DNA of 44,051 nt from Limisoma sp963601185 (GTDB taxonomy: Bacteria; Bacteroidota; Bacteroidia; Bacteroidales; Muribaculaceae), in the NCBI GenBank assembly GCA_963601185.1, contig CAVCEE010000020.1:1-44051 (forward strand). Direction: 5' to 3'. Positions 19,164-26,552 of the stretch are shown piece after piece. Position numbers and translations under genes: made by a program. The notes beneath the pieces are model-generated. The model saw nothing but the letters and a program-made list of their open reading frames with translations. It had not been told where the DNA came from and searched no databases. How positions within the stretch are numbered: position 1 is the stretch's first letter; every line of letters begins with the position of its first letter.

Positions 19164-19687
19164 GCATTTATCTGAAACTTATCTGGGCATACTTCAAAAT
19201 CAGTATCTTCGGATTCGGCGGAGGCTATGCGATGTTGTCGCTTATCCGCCATGAGATTGTGGACCGCGAATGGATTACCGAACAAATGTTTACCGACATT
19301 GTCGCCATCTCACAGATGACACCAGGACCTATCGGCATCAACTCGGCAACATATATCGGCTACACCGTGGGCCACGGAGTCCTCGGCTCTGCCATAACCA
19401 CACTGGCAGTGATTCTGCCGTCATTTCTGCTTGTGCTCTACACAAGCCGCTTCATTCAGAAACACAAGGACAGCCCTTACACGAAAGGCATTTTCGCAGC
19501 TCTGCGCCCAGTGGTGGTGGGACTTATCGGCTCGGCGGCACTCCTGCTGATGAATCGCGAGAACTTCGACGACCTGTTTTCGAGCATCGCCATCTGCGCA
19601 GCGGCTTTCGTGATGGCATTTTTCTATAAGATTCACCCCATCCTGATTATCGTGCTTGCCGGACTTGCCGGCTATATTATCTACTGA
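19160..19687 (+). CDS. Chromate transporter family protein, second half (short CHR)
   Basis: This 175-aa protein is the partner CHR domain, with FKISIFGFGGGYAMLSLI, the SQMTPGPIGINSATYIGY signature, and VILPSFLLVLY. The P-G-P motif that marks the family is intact here, whereas the first subunit has LPGI at this place. It overlaps the preceding gene by 4 nt and ends 1 nt before folC, so translation is probably coupled across all three genes. Confidence 0.88.
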   Translation: MSIYLKLIWAYFKISIFGFGGGYAMLSLIRHEIVDREWITEQMFTDIVAISQMTPGPIGINSATYIGYTVGHGVLGSAITTLAVILPSFLLVLYTSRFIQKHKDSPYTKGIFAALRPVVVGLIGSAALLLMNRENFDDLFSSIAICAAAFVMAFFYKIHPILIIVLAGLAGYIIY

Positions 19688-19688
19688 T

Positions 19689-20984
19689 ATGACCTACGAA
19701 GAAGCAATTGACTATCTGTTCAACAAAACCTTGGTGTTTCAACACGTCGGTGCCGCCGCCTACAAGCCCGGGCTGGAAACCACACTGCAACTCGATGCAT
19801 TGTTCGGCAATCCGTCGAAGGCGTTCAAGTCAATCCATGTGGCAGGGACCAACGGCAAAGGGTCTACCTCCCACCTCCTGGCATCAATTCTCCAGAAGGT
19901 AGGCTACAAGGTTGGACTCTACACCTCCCCCCATCTGCTCGACTTCCGAGAGCGCATCCGCGTGGACGGCGAGATGGTGAGCGAAGAGTTTGTAAGCGAC
20001 TTTGTTGGGCAATTCATCCGTTGCAATTTCGATGGTCGCCAGCCGTCATTCTTCGAACTCGCCACCATTATGGCGTTCAAGTATTTCGAGGAGCAGCACG
20101 TCGATATCGCCGTCGTTGAGGTGGGTCTCGGCGGACGGCTCGACAGCACAAACATAATCTCCCCTGCGCTTAGCATCATCACAAACATATCGTTTGACCA
20201 CACTCAATTTCTCGGCAACACACTTGCAGCAATAGCCGGCGAAAAGGCTGGCATCATAAAGCCGTCCACACCTGTAGTAATCGGCGAATACACCGAAGAG
20301 ACACGTCCAGTGTTTACCGCCAAAGCGGATGCTGAGAACGCACCTATTACGTTTGCGCAGGACTGTAATGAAATCCTATCGTCCGACAGAACCATTGACC
20401 GTCTGACGCTCCACACTCGCAACTTCGGCACAATTGACGACCAATTGACAGGTGAATGCCAGACACTGAACGCCAACACGGTGCTCAATGCCGTAAGGAT
20501 CTTGAGAAATTGCGGCATCGCAATTGCAGACAACGCCGTTGCCAATGGATTTAAGGGCGTTTGCGACAACACTGGGCTGATGGGCAGATGGATGAAAGTA
20601 GGTGACCGTCCGTTCACCGTTTGCGACACAGGCCACAACCCCGGCGGCTTCCAGTATATCACCGACCAACTGGCACACTCCCAGTGCAACACGCTGCGCA
20701 TCGTCATAGGTTTCGTGAGCGACAAGGACATCTCACATATCCTCGACCGTATGCCCAAAGGGGCTGCATACTACTTCACACAACCATCGGTAGCGAGGGC
20801 ATTGCCTTGCAGCAAACTGGCTGAAACGGCACAACGATTCGGACTTAGAGGCAACACCTACCCTACCGTAACCGATGCCTACGATGCGGCGAAAGCCGAT
20901 GCCTGCGCCGACGATATGATTTACATTGGCGGCAGCACATTCATAGTGGCAGACCTGCTGACGATGCTCAAAGAGCGCAACTAA
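19689..20984 (+). CDS. folC: Dihydrofolate synthase / folylpolyglutamate synthase
   Basis: This 431-aa Mur-ligase-family enzyme adds glutamate to dihydropteroate and folates. The P-loop is AGTNGKGSTSHLLA (about residues 52-65). YTSPHLLDFRERIRV is the folate-loop signature, VEVGLGGRLDSTN binds substrate, and the central ITNISFDHTQFLG and C-terminal DTGHNPGG are conserved. I chose the ATG at 19689, 1 nt after the transporter stop, over an in-frame ATG at 19656 that would overlap the upstream gene. The 3' end overlaps the convergent yihY gene by 4 nt, with no terminator between them. Confidence 0.92.
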   Translation: MTYEEAIDYLFNKTLVFQHVGAAAYKPGLETTLQLDALFGNPSKAFKSIHVAGTNGKGSTSHLLASILQKVGYKVGLYTSPHLLDFRERIRVDGEMVSEEFVSDFVGQFIRCNFDGRQPSFFELATIMAFKYFEEQHVDIAVVEVGLGGRLDSTNIISPALSIITNISFDHTQFLGNTLAAIAGEKAGIIKPSTPVVIGEYTEETRPVFTAKADAENAPITFAQDCNEILSSDRTIDRLTLHTRNFGTIDDQLTGECQTLNANTVLNAVRILRNCGIAIADNAVANGFKGVCDNTGLMGRWMKVGDRPFTVCDTGHNPGGFQYITDQLAHSQCNTLRIVIGFVSDKDISHILDRMPKGAAYYFTQPSVARALPCSKLAETAQRFGLRGNTYPTVTDAYDAAKADACADDMIYIGGSTFIVADLLTMLKERN

Positions 20985-22324
20985 TCGGGAAGTATTTCGT
21001 AAAGTTTGGTGGTACGGTAGTCTGACTTGTTGACATCGAGCAGACCTTGAAGTTGAGACAACGTCTCGGCTATCGACGGTTCTTCGATGAAGTCAGAATG
21101 ACCGATTTCGTGGTAGCGGTTCATAAATTCCTCGACAGTCATCGACGAGATGTTCATTGCTGGCTGAAACGAGATTGCCCCTTCATCGTCAATCACTGCA
21201 GCAAGGAAGCCGCCGTCAATCAGTTTGTCTATCACCTCGTTGACCAGTCGGACAGGGATTTGCTTCTTGTCTGCCAGATCCTTTTTCCCGAGCGACTTGT
21301 CACCCTTCTCGAAACGCTTCACCACCACGGCAATGACAAACAGTGCCACTTGGTCGACATAGCGCGACGAGGCGTTTTTCACCTGATCAAGATAATTGAA
21401 TCGGAAGAAATTCTGCGAAGAGTAGGTCATCACCGCACAGGCGATGCAGACCGTCCACGACCACTGCATCCAGATAAGAAACAGCGGCAAGAACGCAAAA
21501 CTTCCGTAAATGGCATTGTATTTTGTCACGGAAATCTGCCCGTGGACAAAAGCATACTGGATGAAATAGAACAGCAATCCGCAGACAAATCCCGGAAGAA
21601 GTGCGTTTTTCAATTTCACCTTAGTGTAAGGAATCAGCACATTCATGCCCACAAACAGCATGCACAGCAAGAATATAGGGAGCAGATCAAGCAGGAATTT
21701 GAGCACCGGCGAGAGTCCGCCTAGCGGCGACGACAACGTGGACTGCACAAAACTCGACAGATAAATCGACAAACCGCCAGAGCAGATGAGCAGGATAGGC
21801 ATAATGAGTAGGATGGCAGTATAGTCGGTGATTATGCGGTAAATCGAGCGACCTTTACGCACGTTCCACACATGGTTGTAGACCGACTCAATCTTGCGCA
21901 GAAGGCTCACTAACGTCCACAGCAGGAAAATCACACCGATGCCCACAAACACACCTTTCGACAAGGTTGAAAGGAAGCGGTTGACAAAATCGAAGGAATT
22001 TTCGAGCATTGCTTGCTGCGCCGGCAAAAGTCGGTACAACTCGTGGACGAGCATTTCCTGCAAGCCGAAGCCTTTCGCAATGGCAAGAAGCAGCGACAGT
22101 ACAGGAATGACGGCAAGAAGAGTGGTGTAGGTCAGCGAACTTGCCAAAGTCTGGATGTTCTTGTCTAGAAACGACTTGACCGACAAATTGATGATCTTGA
22201 GCAACTTCACATACCACACATCGCGCGGATCACGCCAGACGTTCTCCGTGCAATATGCGTACAACTGCCTCAGTTTTCTGACAGCGATACGCGCCGTCAA
22301 ATATATTGTTCTAATTTTCACCAT
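20981..22324 (-). CDS. YihY/BrkB family membrane protein (UPF0761)
   Basis: This 447-aa protein has the YihY layout: a short cytoplasmic N-terminus, LASSLTYTTLLAVIPVLSLLLA as first helix with the family's AxALTYYTLLALVP-like motif, five more helices to about residue 290 (LPLFLIWMQWSWTVCIACAV), then a cytoplasmic tail of about 130 residues. The tail has a winged-helix-like part (DKKQIPVRLVNEVIDKLIDGGFL). The family was once wrongly called RNase BN; its real role is unclear. Its ATG lies 8 nt after the mature 3' end of RNase P RNA and no promoter fits between, so it is probably transcribed with rnpB. Confidence 0.88.
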   Translation of the reverse strand: MVKIRTIYLTARIAVRKLRQLYAYCTENVWRDPRDVWYVKLLKIINLSVKSFLDKNIQTLASSLTYTTLLAVIPVLSLLLAIAKGFGLQEMLVHELYRLLPAQQAMLENSFDFVNRFLSTLSKGVFVGIGVIFLLWTLVSLLRKIESVYNHVWNVRKGRSIYRIITDYTAILLIMPILLICSGGLSIYLSSFVQSTLSSPLGGLSPVLKFLLDLLPIFLLCMLFVGMNVLIPYTKVKLKNALLPGFVCGLLFYFIQYAFVHGQISVTKYNAIYGSFAFLPLFLIWMQWSWTVCIACAVMTYSSQNFFRFNYLDQVKNASSRYVDQVALFVIAVVVKRFEKGDKSLGKKDLADKKQIPVRLVNEVIDKLIDGGFLAAVIDDEGAISFQPAMNISSMTVEEFMNRYHEIGHSDFIEEPSIAETLSQLQGLLDVNKSDYRTTKLYEILPD

Positions 22325-22332
22325 AAAAATAA

Positions 22333-22684
22333 CAGTACGGCTATAAGCCGGGTTATGTCGCAGCCAACGCCGCGTCCTGTCATTTATCTACGCCTTGTGT
22401 CGCCACAAGGCTCTAGCAGCCTACCCCCCGACAATGGACGAGTAACCCTTAAATGCCGGTATACTTGACCTTGCAACCCATAAGATGTGCGGCGCGCTAT
22501 GTTGCCATAGCACCCGGTGGGCTCTTACCCCGCCTTTTCACCCTTACCACTTGCGTGGCGGTTGTTTTCTGTCACATTACTCTGCCGTCGCCGACAGCTT
22601 CCCGTTAAGAAATATGGCACTCTGTGTTGCCCGGACTTTCCTCTTGCCGGCAAAAGAGCCGACAAGCGACAGGACACCGTACTG
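22333..22684 (-). ncRNA. rnpB: RNase P RNA (bacterial type A)
   Basis: On the minus strand this RNA of about 352 nt has the conserved 5' element GAGGAAAGTCCGGGC (22643-22629), followed by CACAGAGTGCC. It has the GGTAAGAGCCCACCGG region and the 3' element ACATAACCCGGCTTAT. Its ends CAGTACGG (22684-22677) and CCGTACTG (22340-22333) pair to form P1. It is the catalytic subunit that removes tRNA 5' leaders. A strong promoter precedes it, and the yihY start codon is 8 nt downstream with no terminator. Confidence 0.93.
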
Positions 22685-22693
22685 TTGTTTCTG

Positions 22694-22723
22694 CAAAGAT
22701 AGTGCAAGCCGAGCGAACAGCAA
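22694..22723 (-). promoter_or_regulatory. Promoter of rnpB
   Basis: On the minus strand, TTG (22723-22721), 19 nt including CGCTCGGCTTGCAC, then TATCTTTG (22701-22694) fit the Bacteroidetes consensus. Transcription would start about 5-10 nt later, at the P1 stem. The -33 part lies inside the first hairpin of the tandem repeat array. Confidence 0.8.
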
Positions 22724-23058
22724 AACAAACTTGTTTGATTTTGCTATTCCGAGGCGCAGCCTATCTTATCCAAAGATGCAAGCCGAGCGAAAATCGGCGC
22801 AAGGTGAGAGGAAAAATGAAACTTGTTTCGATTTTTCCCGAACCGCAGCCCGATTTATGGAACAGCAAAACAAACTTGTTTGATTTTGCTATTCGAGGCG
22901 CAGCCTATCTTATCCAAAGATGCAAGCCGAGCGAAAATCGGCGCAAGGTGAGAGGAAAAATGAAACTTGTTTCGATTTTTCCCGAACCGCAGCCCGATTT
23001 ATGGAACAGCAAAACAAACTTGTTTGATTTTGCTATTCGAGGCGCAACCTATCTTATC
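22705..23058 (+). repeat. Tandem repeat array, 144-bp period, with hairpins and promoter-like copies
   Basis: A unit starting AACAGCAAAACAAACTTG occurs at 22716, 22861 and 23005 (periods 145 and 144); the third copy is partial and stops after about 50 bp. Differences between copies are very few (one extra C, one G/A change, CTCC near the end). Each unit holds hairpin A (AGCAAAACAAACTT to GATTTTGCT, at 22719-22745, 22864-22890, 23008-23034). It also holds hairpin B (GGAAAAATGAAACTT to GATTTTTCC, at 22810-22838, 22954-22982) and GCCGA/TCGGC. On the minus strand the element CGCTCGGCTTGCA followed by CTTTG resembles the rnpB promoter. No gene is supported in 22702-23127. Confidence 0.9.
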
Positions 23059-23065
23059 CTCCAAA

Positions 23066-23099
23066 GAAAAAGCCGCTACCGGAATTGTCCGGCAGCGAC
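23066..23099 (-). terminator. Terminator of the trigger factor gene
   Basis: On the minus strand GTCGCTGCCGGA pairs with TCCGGTAGCGGC (one internal mismatch each side) around a 4-5 nt loop and is followed by TTTTTCTTT. It lies about 30 nt after the tig stop. Confidence 0.85.
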
Positions 23100-23127
23100 C
23101 TCTATACTATATCCAACAGTGTTGGAC

Positions 23128-24498
23128 TTATGCTTCTTTCTTTTCAGCCTCAGCCTCGAAAAGTTTGTTGAACTCTTCAACTGAAACTTCCTTCTCATCA
23201 AGGCTAACTGCGTCCTTGATAGCGGCGAACAACTTGTCTTCAACAGACTTGTCGATAAGACGCTGACGGTAGTCCTTATTCTTCAAGAAATCTTCAGCGT
23301 ATTTCTCAACGTATTCGTCAGGAACGTTGGTCATACCATACTGAGCGAACTGTTGAGCAGCAAGCATCTTAGCCTCGCGCTTAACATCCTCTTCCTCAAC
23401 CTTCACGCTGAATGTCTTTGCGATTTTTTCCTTAACCAACTGCCATTCTGCTGCCGGGACCATACGGTCGTACTCAGCGTCAACGTTCTCGTCGTTGATT
23501 TTCTCGTTGGTCTTCTTGAGCCATTTTTTGAGGAATTCAACAGGCAACTCCAACTTGCCAACCTTCTCCATAATCACTTTCTGTGCATCGAGAGTGAAAC
23601 GGTAGTTGCTGTCGAGCATAAGTTGGTTTGCAATCATTTCCTTCAACTTGGTTGCATATTCCTCTTCGTTCTTCACTTCGTCCTTGCCGAACACCATATC
23701 GAAGAATTCCTGATTCTTCTCGGCTGGCTTCAAAACGATGATTTCCTTGATTTCAAACTCGAAGTCAGACTTCAAGCCAGCGGCCTGCTCTTTGTCAATG
23801 TTGAGCATTGACGCAACTTCTGCCTCGCTACCCTTGCTTGCTGCTGCAGGATTGAACACAACCTTGTCGCCTACTTTCTTGCCGAGGAATTTGTCCTTCT
23901 CGCTTGTTGTGCCGATGTATTCCATCGAGATGATTGTGCTTTCAGCGGCAACGCCACCTTCTTTTACAGAACCGTCCTCGTTGAGTTCGGCAACTGCTCC
24001 CTTGATGAGGGCTGTTTCGTTAACCTCCTCACCTGGAACCTGCGAACCGAAACGGCGAGTGAAAGCCTCGTCCTGGCGTTGAGCCATTTCGTCGGTAACG
24101 GCAATCTTATAGTAAGGCACTGTGATATCCTTGTTCACGTCAAGAGCAATTTCTGGAACCAAACCAACTTCAAACTTGAAAGTGAAGTCCTTCTTGTCGA
24201 AATCAACCTCTTGTTTCTCTTCAGCCAAAGGCTCGCCGAGGATGCTCAGTTTCTCGTCCTCGATAAACTTGAACAAAGCGTCTACAACCTCGCGGTTAAC
24301 CACGTCGGCAAGTACTTGCTTACCAAACATTTTCTTCAACAAGCCAGCAGGCACTTTGCCCGGACGGAAACCGTCGATATGATGTTTCAGACCAATAGTC
24401 TTGAGATCCTTGGCTACTTTGTCCTGATAGTCTTTTTCTTCCAACGACACTGTGATGACACCACCAACATTGCCGTTTTTCTCAATTGATACGTTCAT
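23128..24498 (-). CDS. tig: Trigger factor (ribosome-associated chaperone)
   Basis: This 456-aa protein has a divergent trigger-factor layout. The ribosome-binding N-domain carries the GFRPGKVP loop near residue 44, the counterpart of the family's GFRxGKxP signature, on MNVSIEKNGNVGGVITVSL. A PPIase-like middle (about 150-250) and a long helical C-domain ending in an acidic tail rich in E and K follow. It binds nascent chains at the exit tunnel. I place the start at 24498 (MNVSIEKN); a longer open frame upstream to 24555 reads through the promoter region and is not coding. It has its own promoter and terminator. Confidence 0.92.
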   Translation of the reverse strand: MNVSIEKNGNVGGVITVSLEEKDYQDKVAKDLKTIGLKHHIDGFRPGKVPAGLLKKMFGKQVLADVVNREVVDALFKFIEDEKLSILGEPLAEEKQEVDFDKKDFTFKFEVGLVPEIALDVNKDITVPYYKIAVTDEMAQRQDEAFTRRFGSQVPGEEVNETALIKGAVAELNEDGSVKEGGVAAESTIISMEYIGTTSEKDKFLGKKVGDKVVFNPAAASKGSEAEVASMLNIDKEQAAGLKSDFEFEIKEIIVLKPAEKNQEFFDMVFGKDEVKNEEEYATKLKEMIANQLMLDSNYRFTLDAQKVIMEKVGKLELPVEFLKKWLKKTNEKINDENVDAEYDRMVPAAEWQLVKEKIAKTFSVKVEEEDVKREAKMLAAQQFAQYGMTNVPDEYVEKYAEDFLKNKDYRQRLIDKSVEDKLFAAIKDAVSLDEKEVSVEEFNKLFEAEAEKKEA

Positions 24499-24559
24499 AT
24501 TCTTATAATAATATTTCTCAATTTTTATGGCAAGACAACCCCGTCCGCCCAACAAAGTG

Positions 24560-24590
24560 CAAAATTACACTTTATTGCCGCTTTACGCAA
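24560..24590 (-). promoter_or_regulatory. Promoter of tig
   Basis: On the minus strand, TTG (24590-24588), 20 nt, then TAATTTTG (24567-24560) match the Bacteroidetes consensus, leaving a leader of about 55 nt before the ATG at 24498. Confidence 0.75.
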
Positions 24591-24622
24591 ATAATAGACT
24601 GTCTTTTTAACAAGTATTACTA

Positions 24623-25477
24623 TTACTGTTGCTGTCCTTTTACAAGGCAAATATTCGCCCAGTTTTTCTTTTCGAGCGTCGACACGAGGTGCAGATCCAA
24701 CGGAGTCGCGACCTTTTCGATGACTGCAATATCGTCGACGTAGAAGCCGCTCAAAAACATTCTACCACCAGGTTCCAGCGCATTGGCATACGCCTGTATG
24801 TCGTTAAGGATAATGTTCCGATTGATGTTGGCAAGCACAATGTCGAAAGCCTCGACCTCGGTGACCTGTTCCGCTCCGCCAAGGCGGAACTCCACCTGCG
24901 GAGTGCCGTTAAGTTTCTCATTCTCCACGGCATTGTCGTAGGCTGGCGGATCGATTTCCACGCCGACCACCTTCGATGCGCCGCGCATAGCTGCAAGAAT
25001 GGCAAGGATGCCTGTACCTGTGCCCATATCGAGAACCGACAGTCCCGTGATGTCGTTAGACAGTAGCCGCTCAATCATCATACTCGTGGTTTCGTGATGA
25101 CCTGTGCCGAAAGCCATCCGGGGATCAATCACGATGTCATATTCGACCTTCGGGAAATCCTTATGGAATGAACTATGGATCACACATTTGTTTTCAAACA
25201 CTATCGGCTGAAAATAGTTCTTTTCCCATTCACTGTTCCAGTCCTGACCAGGAATCAGTTCTACGGAATGCTCTATCTTCGCAGAAAACGGATAGCCAGA
25301 AAGTGCTTCTGCGATACTATCCTCCGAAAAGATCTCTTTTTTCACATAAGCCGAAACGCCGTCGGCATCAGCCACGAAACTCTCGAATCCGCCGTCGGCC
25401 AACAGCGCAGACAGGATGTCGCACTCTGCCTCTGAGCACGGCGAAAGTTGGAACTTTACCAAATAATAATCATTCAT
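24623..25477 (-). CDS. prmA: Ribosomal protein L11 methyltransferase
   Basis: This 284-aa enzyme has an N-terminal substrate-recognition domain (about 1-100, with the family's GQDWNSEWEKNYFQP linker) and a Rossmann SAM methyltransferase domain. The signatures are PRMAFGTGHHETT, the SAM loop VLDMGTGTGILAILA, VGVEIDPPAYDNAVENEKLN and FDIVLANINRNII (NPPY-like position). It trimethylates L11 at Lys and the N-terminus in model species. The start MNDYYLV at 25477 follows a GAGGA sequence. No own promoter was found; it lies just after the tRNA-Cys terminator, so it may depend on read-through. Confidence 0.93.
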   Translation of the reverse strand: MNDYYLVKFQLSPCSEAECDILSALLADGGFESFVADADGVSAYVKKEIFSEDSIAEALSGYPFSAKIEHSVELIPGQDWNSEWEKNYFQPIVFENKCVIHSSFHKDFPKVEYDIVIDPRMAFGTGHHETTSMMIERLLSNDITGLSVLDMGTGTGILAILAAMRGASKVVGVEIDPPAYDNAVENEKLNGTPQVEFRLGGAEQVTEVEAFDIVLANINRNIILNDIQAYANALEPGGRMFLSGFYVDDIAVIEKVATPLDLHLVSTLEKKNWANICLVKGQQQ

Positions 25478-25495
25478 TCCTCGAAATCATTTTAT

Positions 25496-25531
25496 AAAAA
25501 AGGAGACCGCTTAAGTTAAGCAGTCTCCTTT
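25496..25531 (-). terminator. Terminator after tRNA-Cys
   Basis: On the minus strand AAAGGAGAC (25531-25523) pairs with GTCTCCTTT (25507-25499), with an inner GCTTAA/TTAAGC pairing, followed by a T-run and TATAAAA. It is 4 nt beyond the tRNA 3' end. Confidence 0.85.
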
Positions 25532-25534
25532 GTG

Positions 25535-25606
25535 AGGTTCGTGGCGGACTCGAACCGCCGTGGACGGTTTTGCAGACCGTTGACTAAACCACTCATCCAA
25601 CGAACC
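25535..25606 (-). tRNA. tRNA-Cys (GCA)
   Basis: This is a 72-nt cloverleaf on the minus strand. Acceptor GGTTCGT/ACGAACC, anticodon stem ACGGT/ACCGT with loop CTGCAAA (anticodon GCA), T-arm GGCGG-TTCGAGT-CCGCC, and discriminator U as expected for Cys. CCA is not encoded. Confidence 0.95.
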
Positions 25607-25624
25607 ATTTTGTCTTTGCGTCTG

Positions 25625-25655
25625 CAAAGGTAGATTAAATAATCCATTCCAGCAA
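25625..25655 (-). promoter_or_regulatory. Promoter of tRNA-Cys
   Basis: On the minus strand, TTG (25655-25653), 20 nt, then TACCTTTG (25632-25625) lie 18 nt upstream of the tRNA 5' end, with consensus spacing. Confidence 0.75.
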
Positions 25656-25683
25656 ACTTTTGCAGAGATATTTTTTCGTTTTT

Positions 25684-26175
25684 TCAACCTTCGGCATCTA
25701 ATTTATTACCTATCAGCGCAACAACGCTTTCATAATCACCGTCAGCAAATGCCGTTTTCGGGATATAATCGAACGCAAGTCGTGATTTTTCCGGAAACAG
25801 GAGTATGCCGGACTTCACAATTTCCACAGATTGGAATGCGTTCCAAGCATACTTTTTTTCGCCCACAGGATTGTCTTCTTCATCCACAAACTGGCGGAGA
25901 AGGCATTCTTCCGTTACCATAACCGCCCCTCGGCGAATCGACTCCACACAATTTTCGCCCAATGCATAGAAAAAATAGGCAAAGCCCAACGCCATAGGAA
26001 GCATTATGAACACCGACATCAGGGCAACAAACAGGAAATTCACATTTAGCACCGAAAGCAGTGCCAATGCCACCACAACGATAGCATACACCCACCCCCA
26101 TCGCTTCAGATAGCGTGGATAGAGTTGGCGCATATAGTTACCTGCCGAGAGTTTATAAATCTGGCTTCGTATCAT
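25684..26175 (-). CDS. Small membrane protein, YcxB-like
   Basis: This 163-aa protein has two adjacent membrane helices (about 28-47 and 50-72) flanked by a basic N-terminus, then a C-terminal beta-rich segment. VTEECLLRQ, then YAWNAFQSVE, GILLFPEK, and FDYIPKTAF resemble the C-terminal domain of YcxB-like proteins, a PH-like fold of unknown function. The assignment is by pattern only. It overlaps the DUF486 gene by 4 nt and is the last gene of a three-gene operon led by the C45-type hydrolase. Confidence 0.65.
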   Translation of the reverse strand: MIRSQIYKLSAGNYMRQLYPRYLKRWGWVYAIVVVALALLSVLNVNFLFVALMSVFIMLPMALGFAYFFYALGENCVESIRRGAVMVTEECLLRQFVDEEDNPVGEKKYAWNAFQSVEIVKSGILLFPEKSRLAFDYIPKTAFADGDYESVVALIGNKLDAEG

Positions 26176-26552
26176 TTCGACGTGTCAAGGAATGAGAAAT
26201 ATACCGCCCCGATGAGCAGAAGGAATGCCACGATGTGATTCCACCGGATTGACTGTCCTTGAAACAGGAACGTGGCTACTACGGTAAATACAAGCAGTGT
26301 TATCGCCTCCTGTATCACCTTCAATTGCACCAACGAGAACGGGCCGCCGTTTCCGTCGTAGCCAATTCTGTTGGCTGGCACTTGAAACGAGTATTCGGCG
26401 AGGGCAATGCCCCACGAAAACAGGATTACCACCCACAACGGCCAGTTTTTGGATATGCCCAATTCGCCCAAACGCAGATGACCGTACCACGCCAACGTCA
26501 TGAATATGTTGGAAACAACCAACATTATTATTGTCAACAAACCCGAATTCAT
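26172..26552 (-). CDS. DMT family protein DUF486
   Basis: This 126-aa protein of four membrane helices matches DUF486: SNIFMTLAWYGHLR near the N-terminus, NWPLWVVILFSWGIALAEYSFQVPANRIGY in the middle (the P-A-N-R motif), and a final FLLLIGAVYFSF helix. It belongs to the drug/metabolite transporter superfamily; no substrate is known. It overlaps both neighbours by 4 nt, implying translational coupling. Confidence 0.88.
   Translation of the reverse strand: MNSGLLTIIMLVVSNIFMTLAWYGHLRLGELGISKNWPLWVVILFSWGIALAEYSFQVPANRIGYDGNGGPFSLVQLKVIQEAITLLVFTVVATFLFQGQSIRWNHIVAFLLLIGAVYFSFLDTSK

Noticed and set aside
22705..23058. CRISPR array
   Set aside because: Repeats are 144 bp long and contiguous with no unique spacers, and no cas genes are present.
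22624..23184. A 186-codon plus-strand frame through the repeat array containing the same 48-residue segment twice
   Set aside because: The unit length of 144 is a multiple of three, so any open frame repeats by itself. The frame starts inside RNase P RNA, runs into the end of trigger factor on the other strand, and has no start signal or protein similarity I recognise.
24499..24555. N-terminal extension of trigger factor by 19 residues
   Set aside because: It would begin next to the TAATTTTG promoter box, and trigger factors begin with the MNVSIEK-type strand at 24498.
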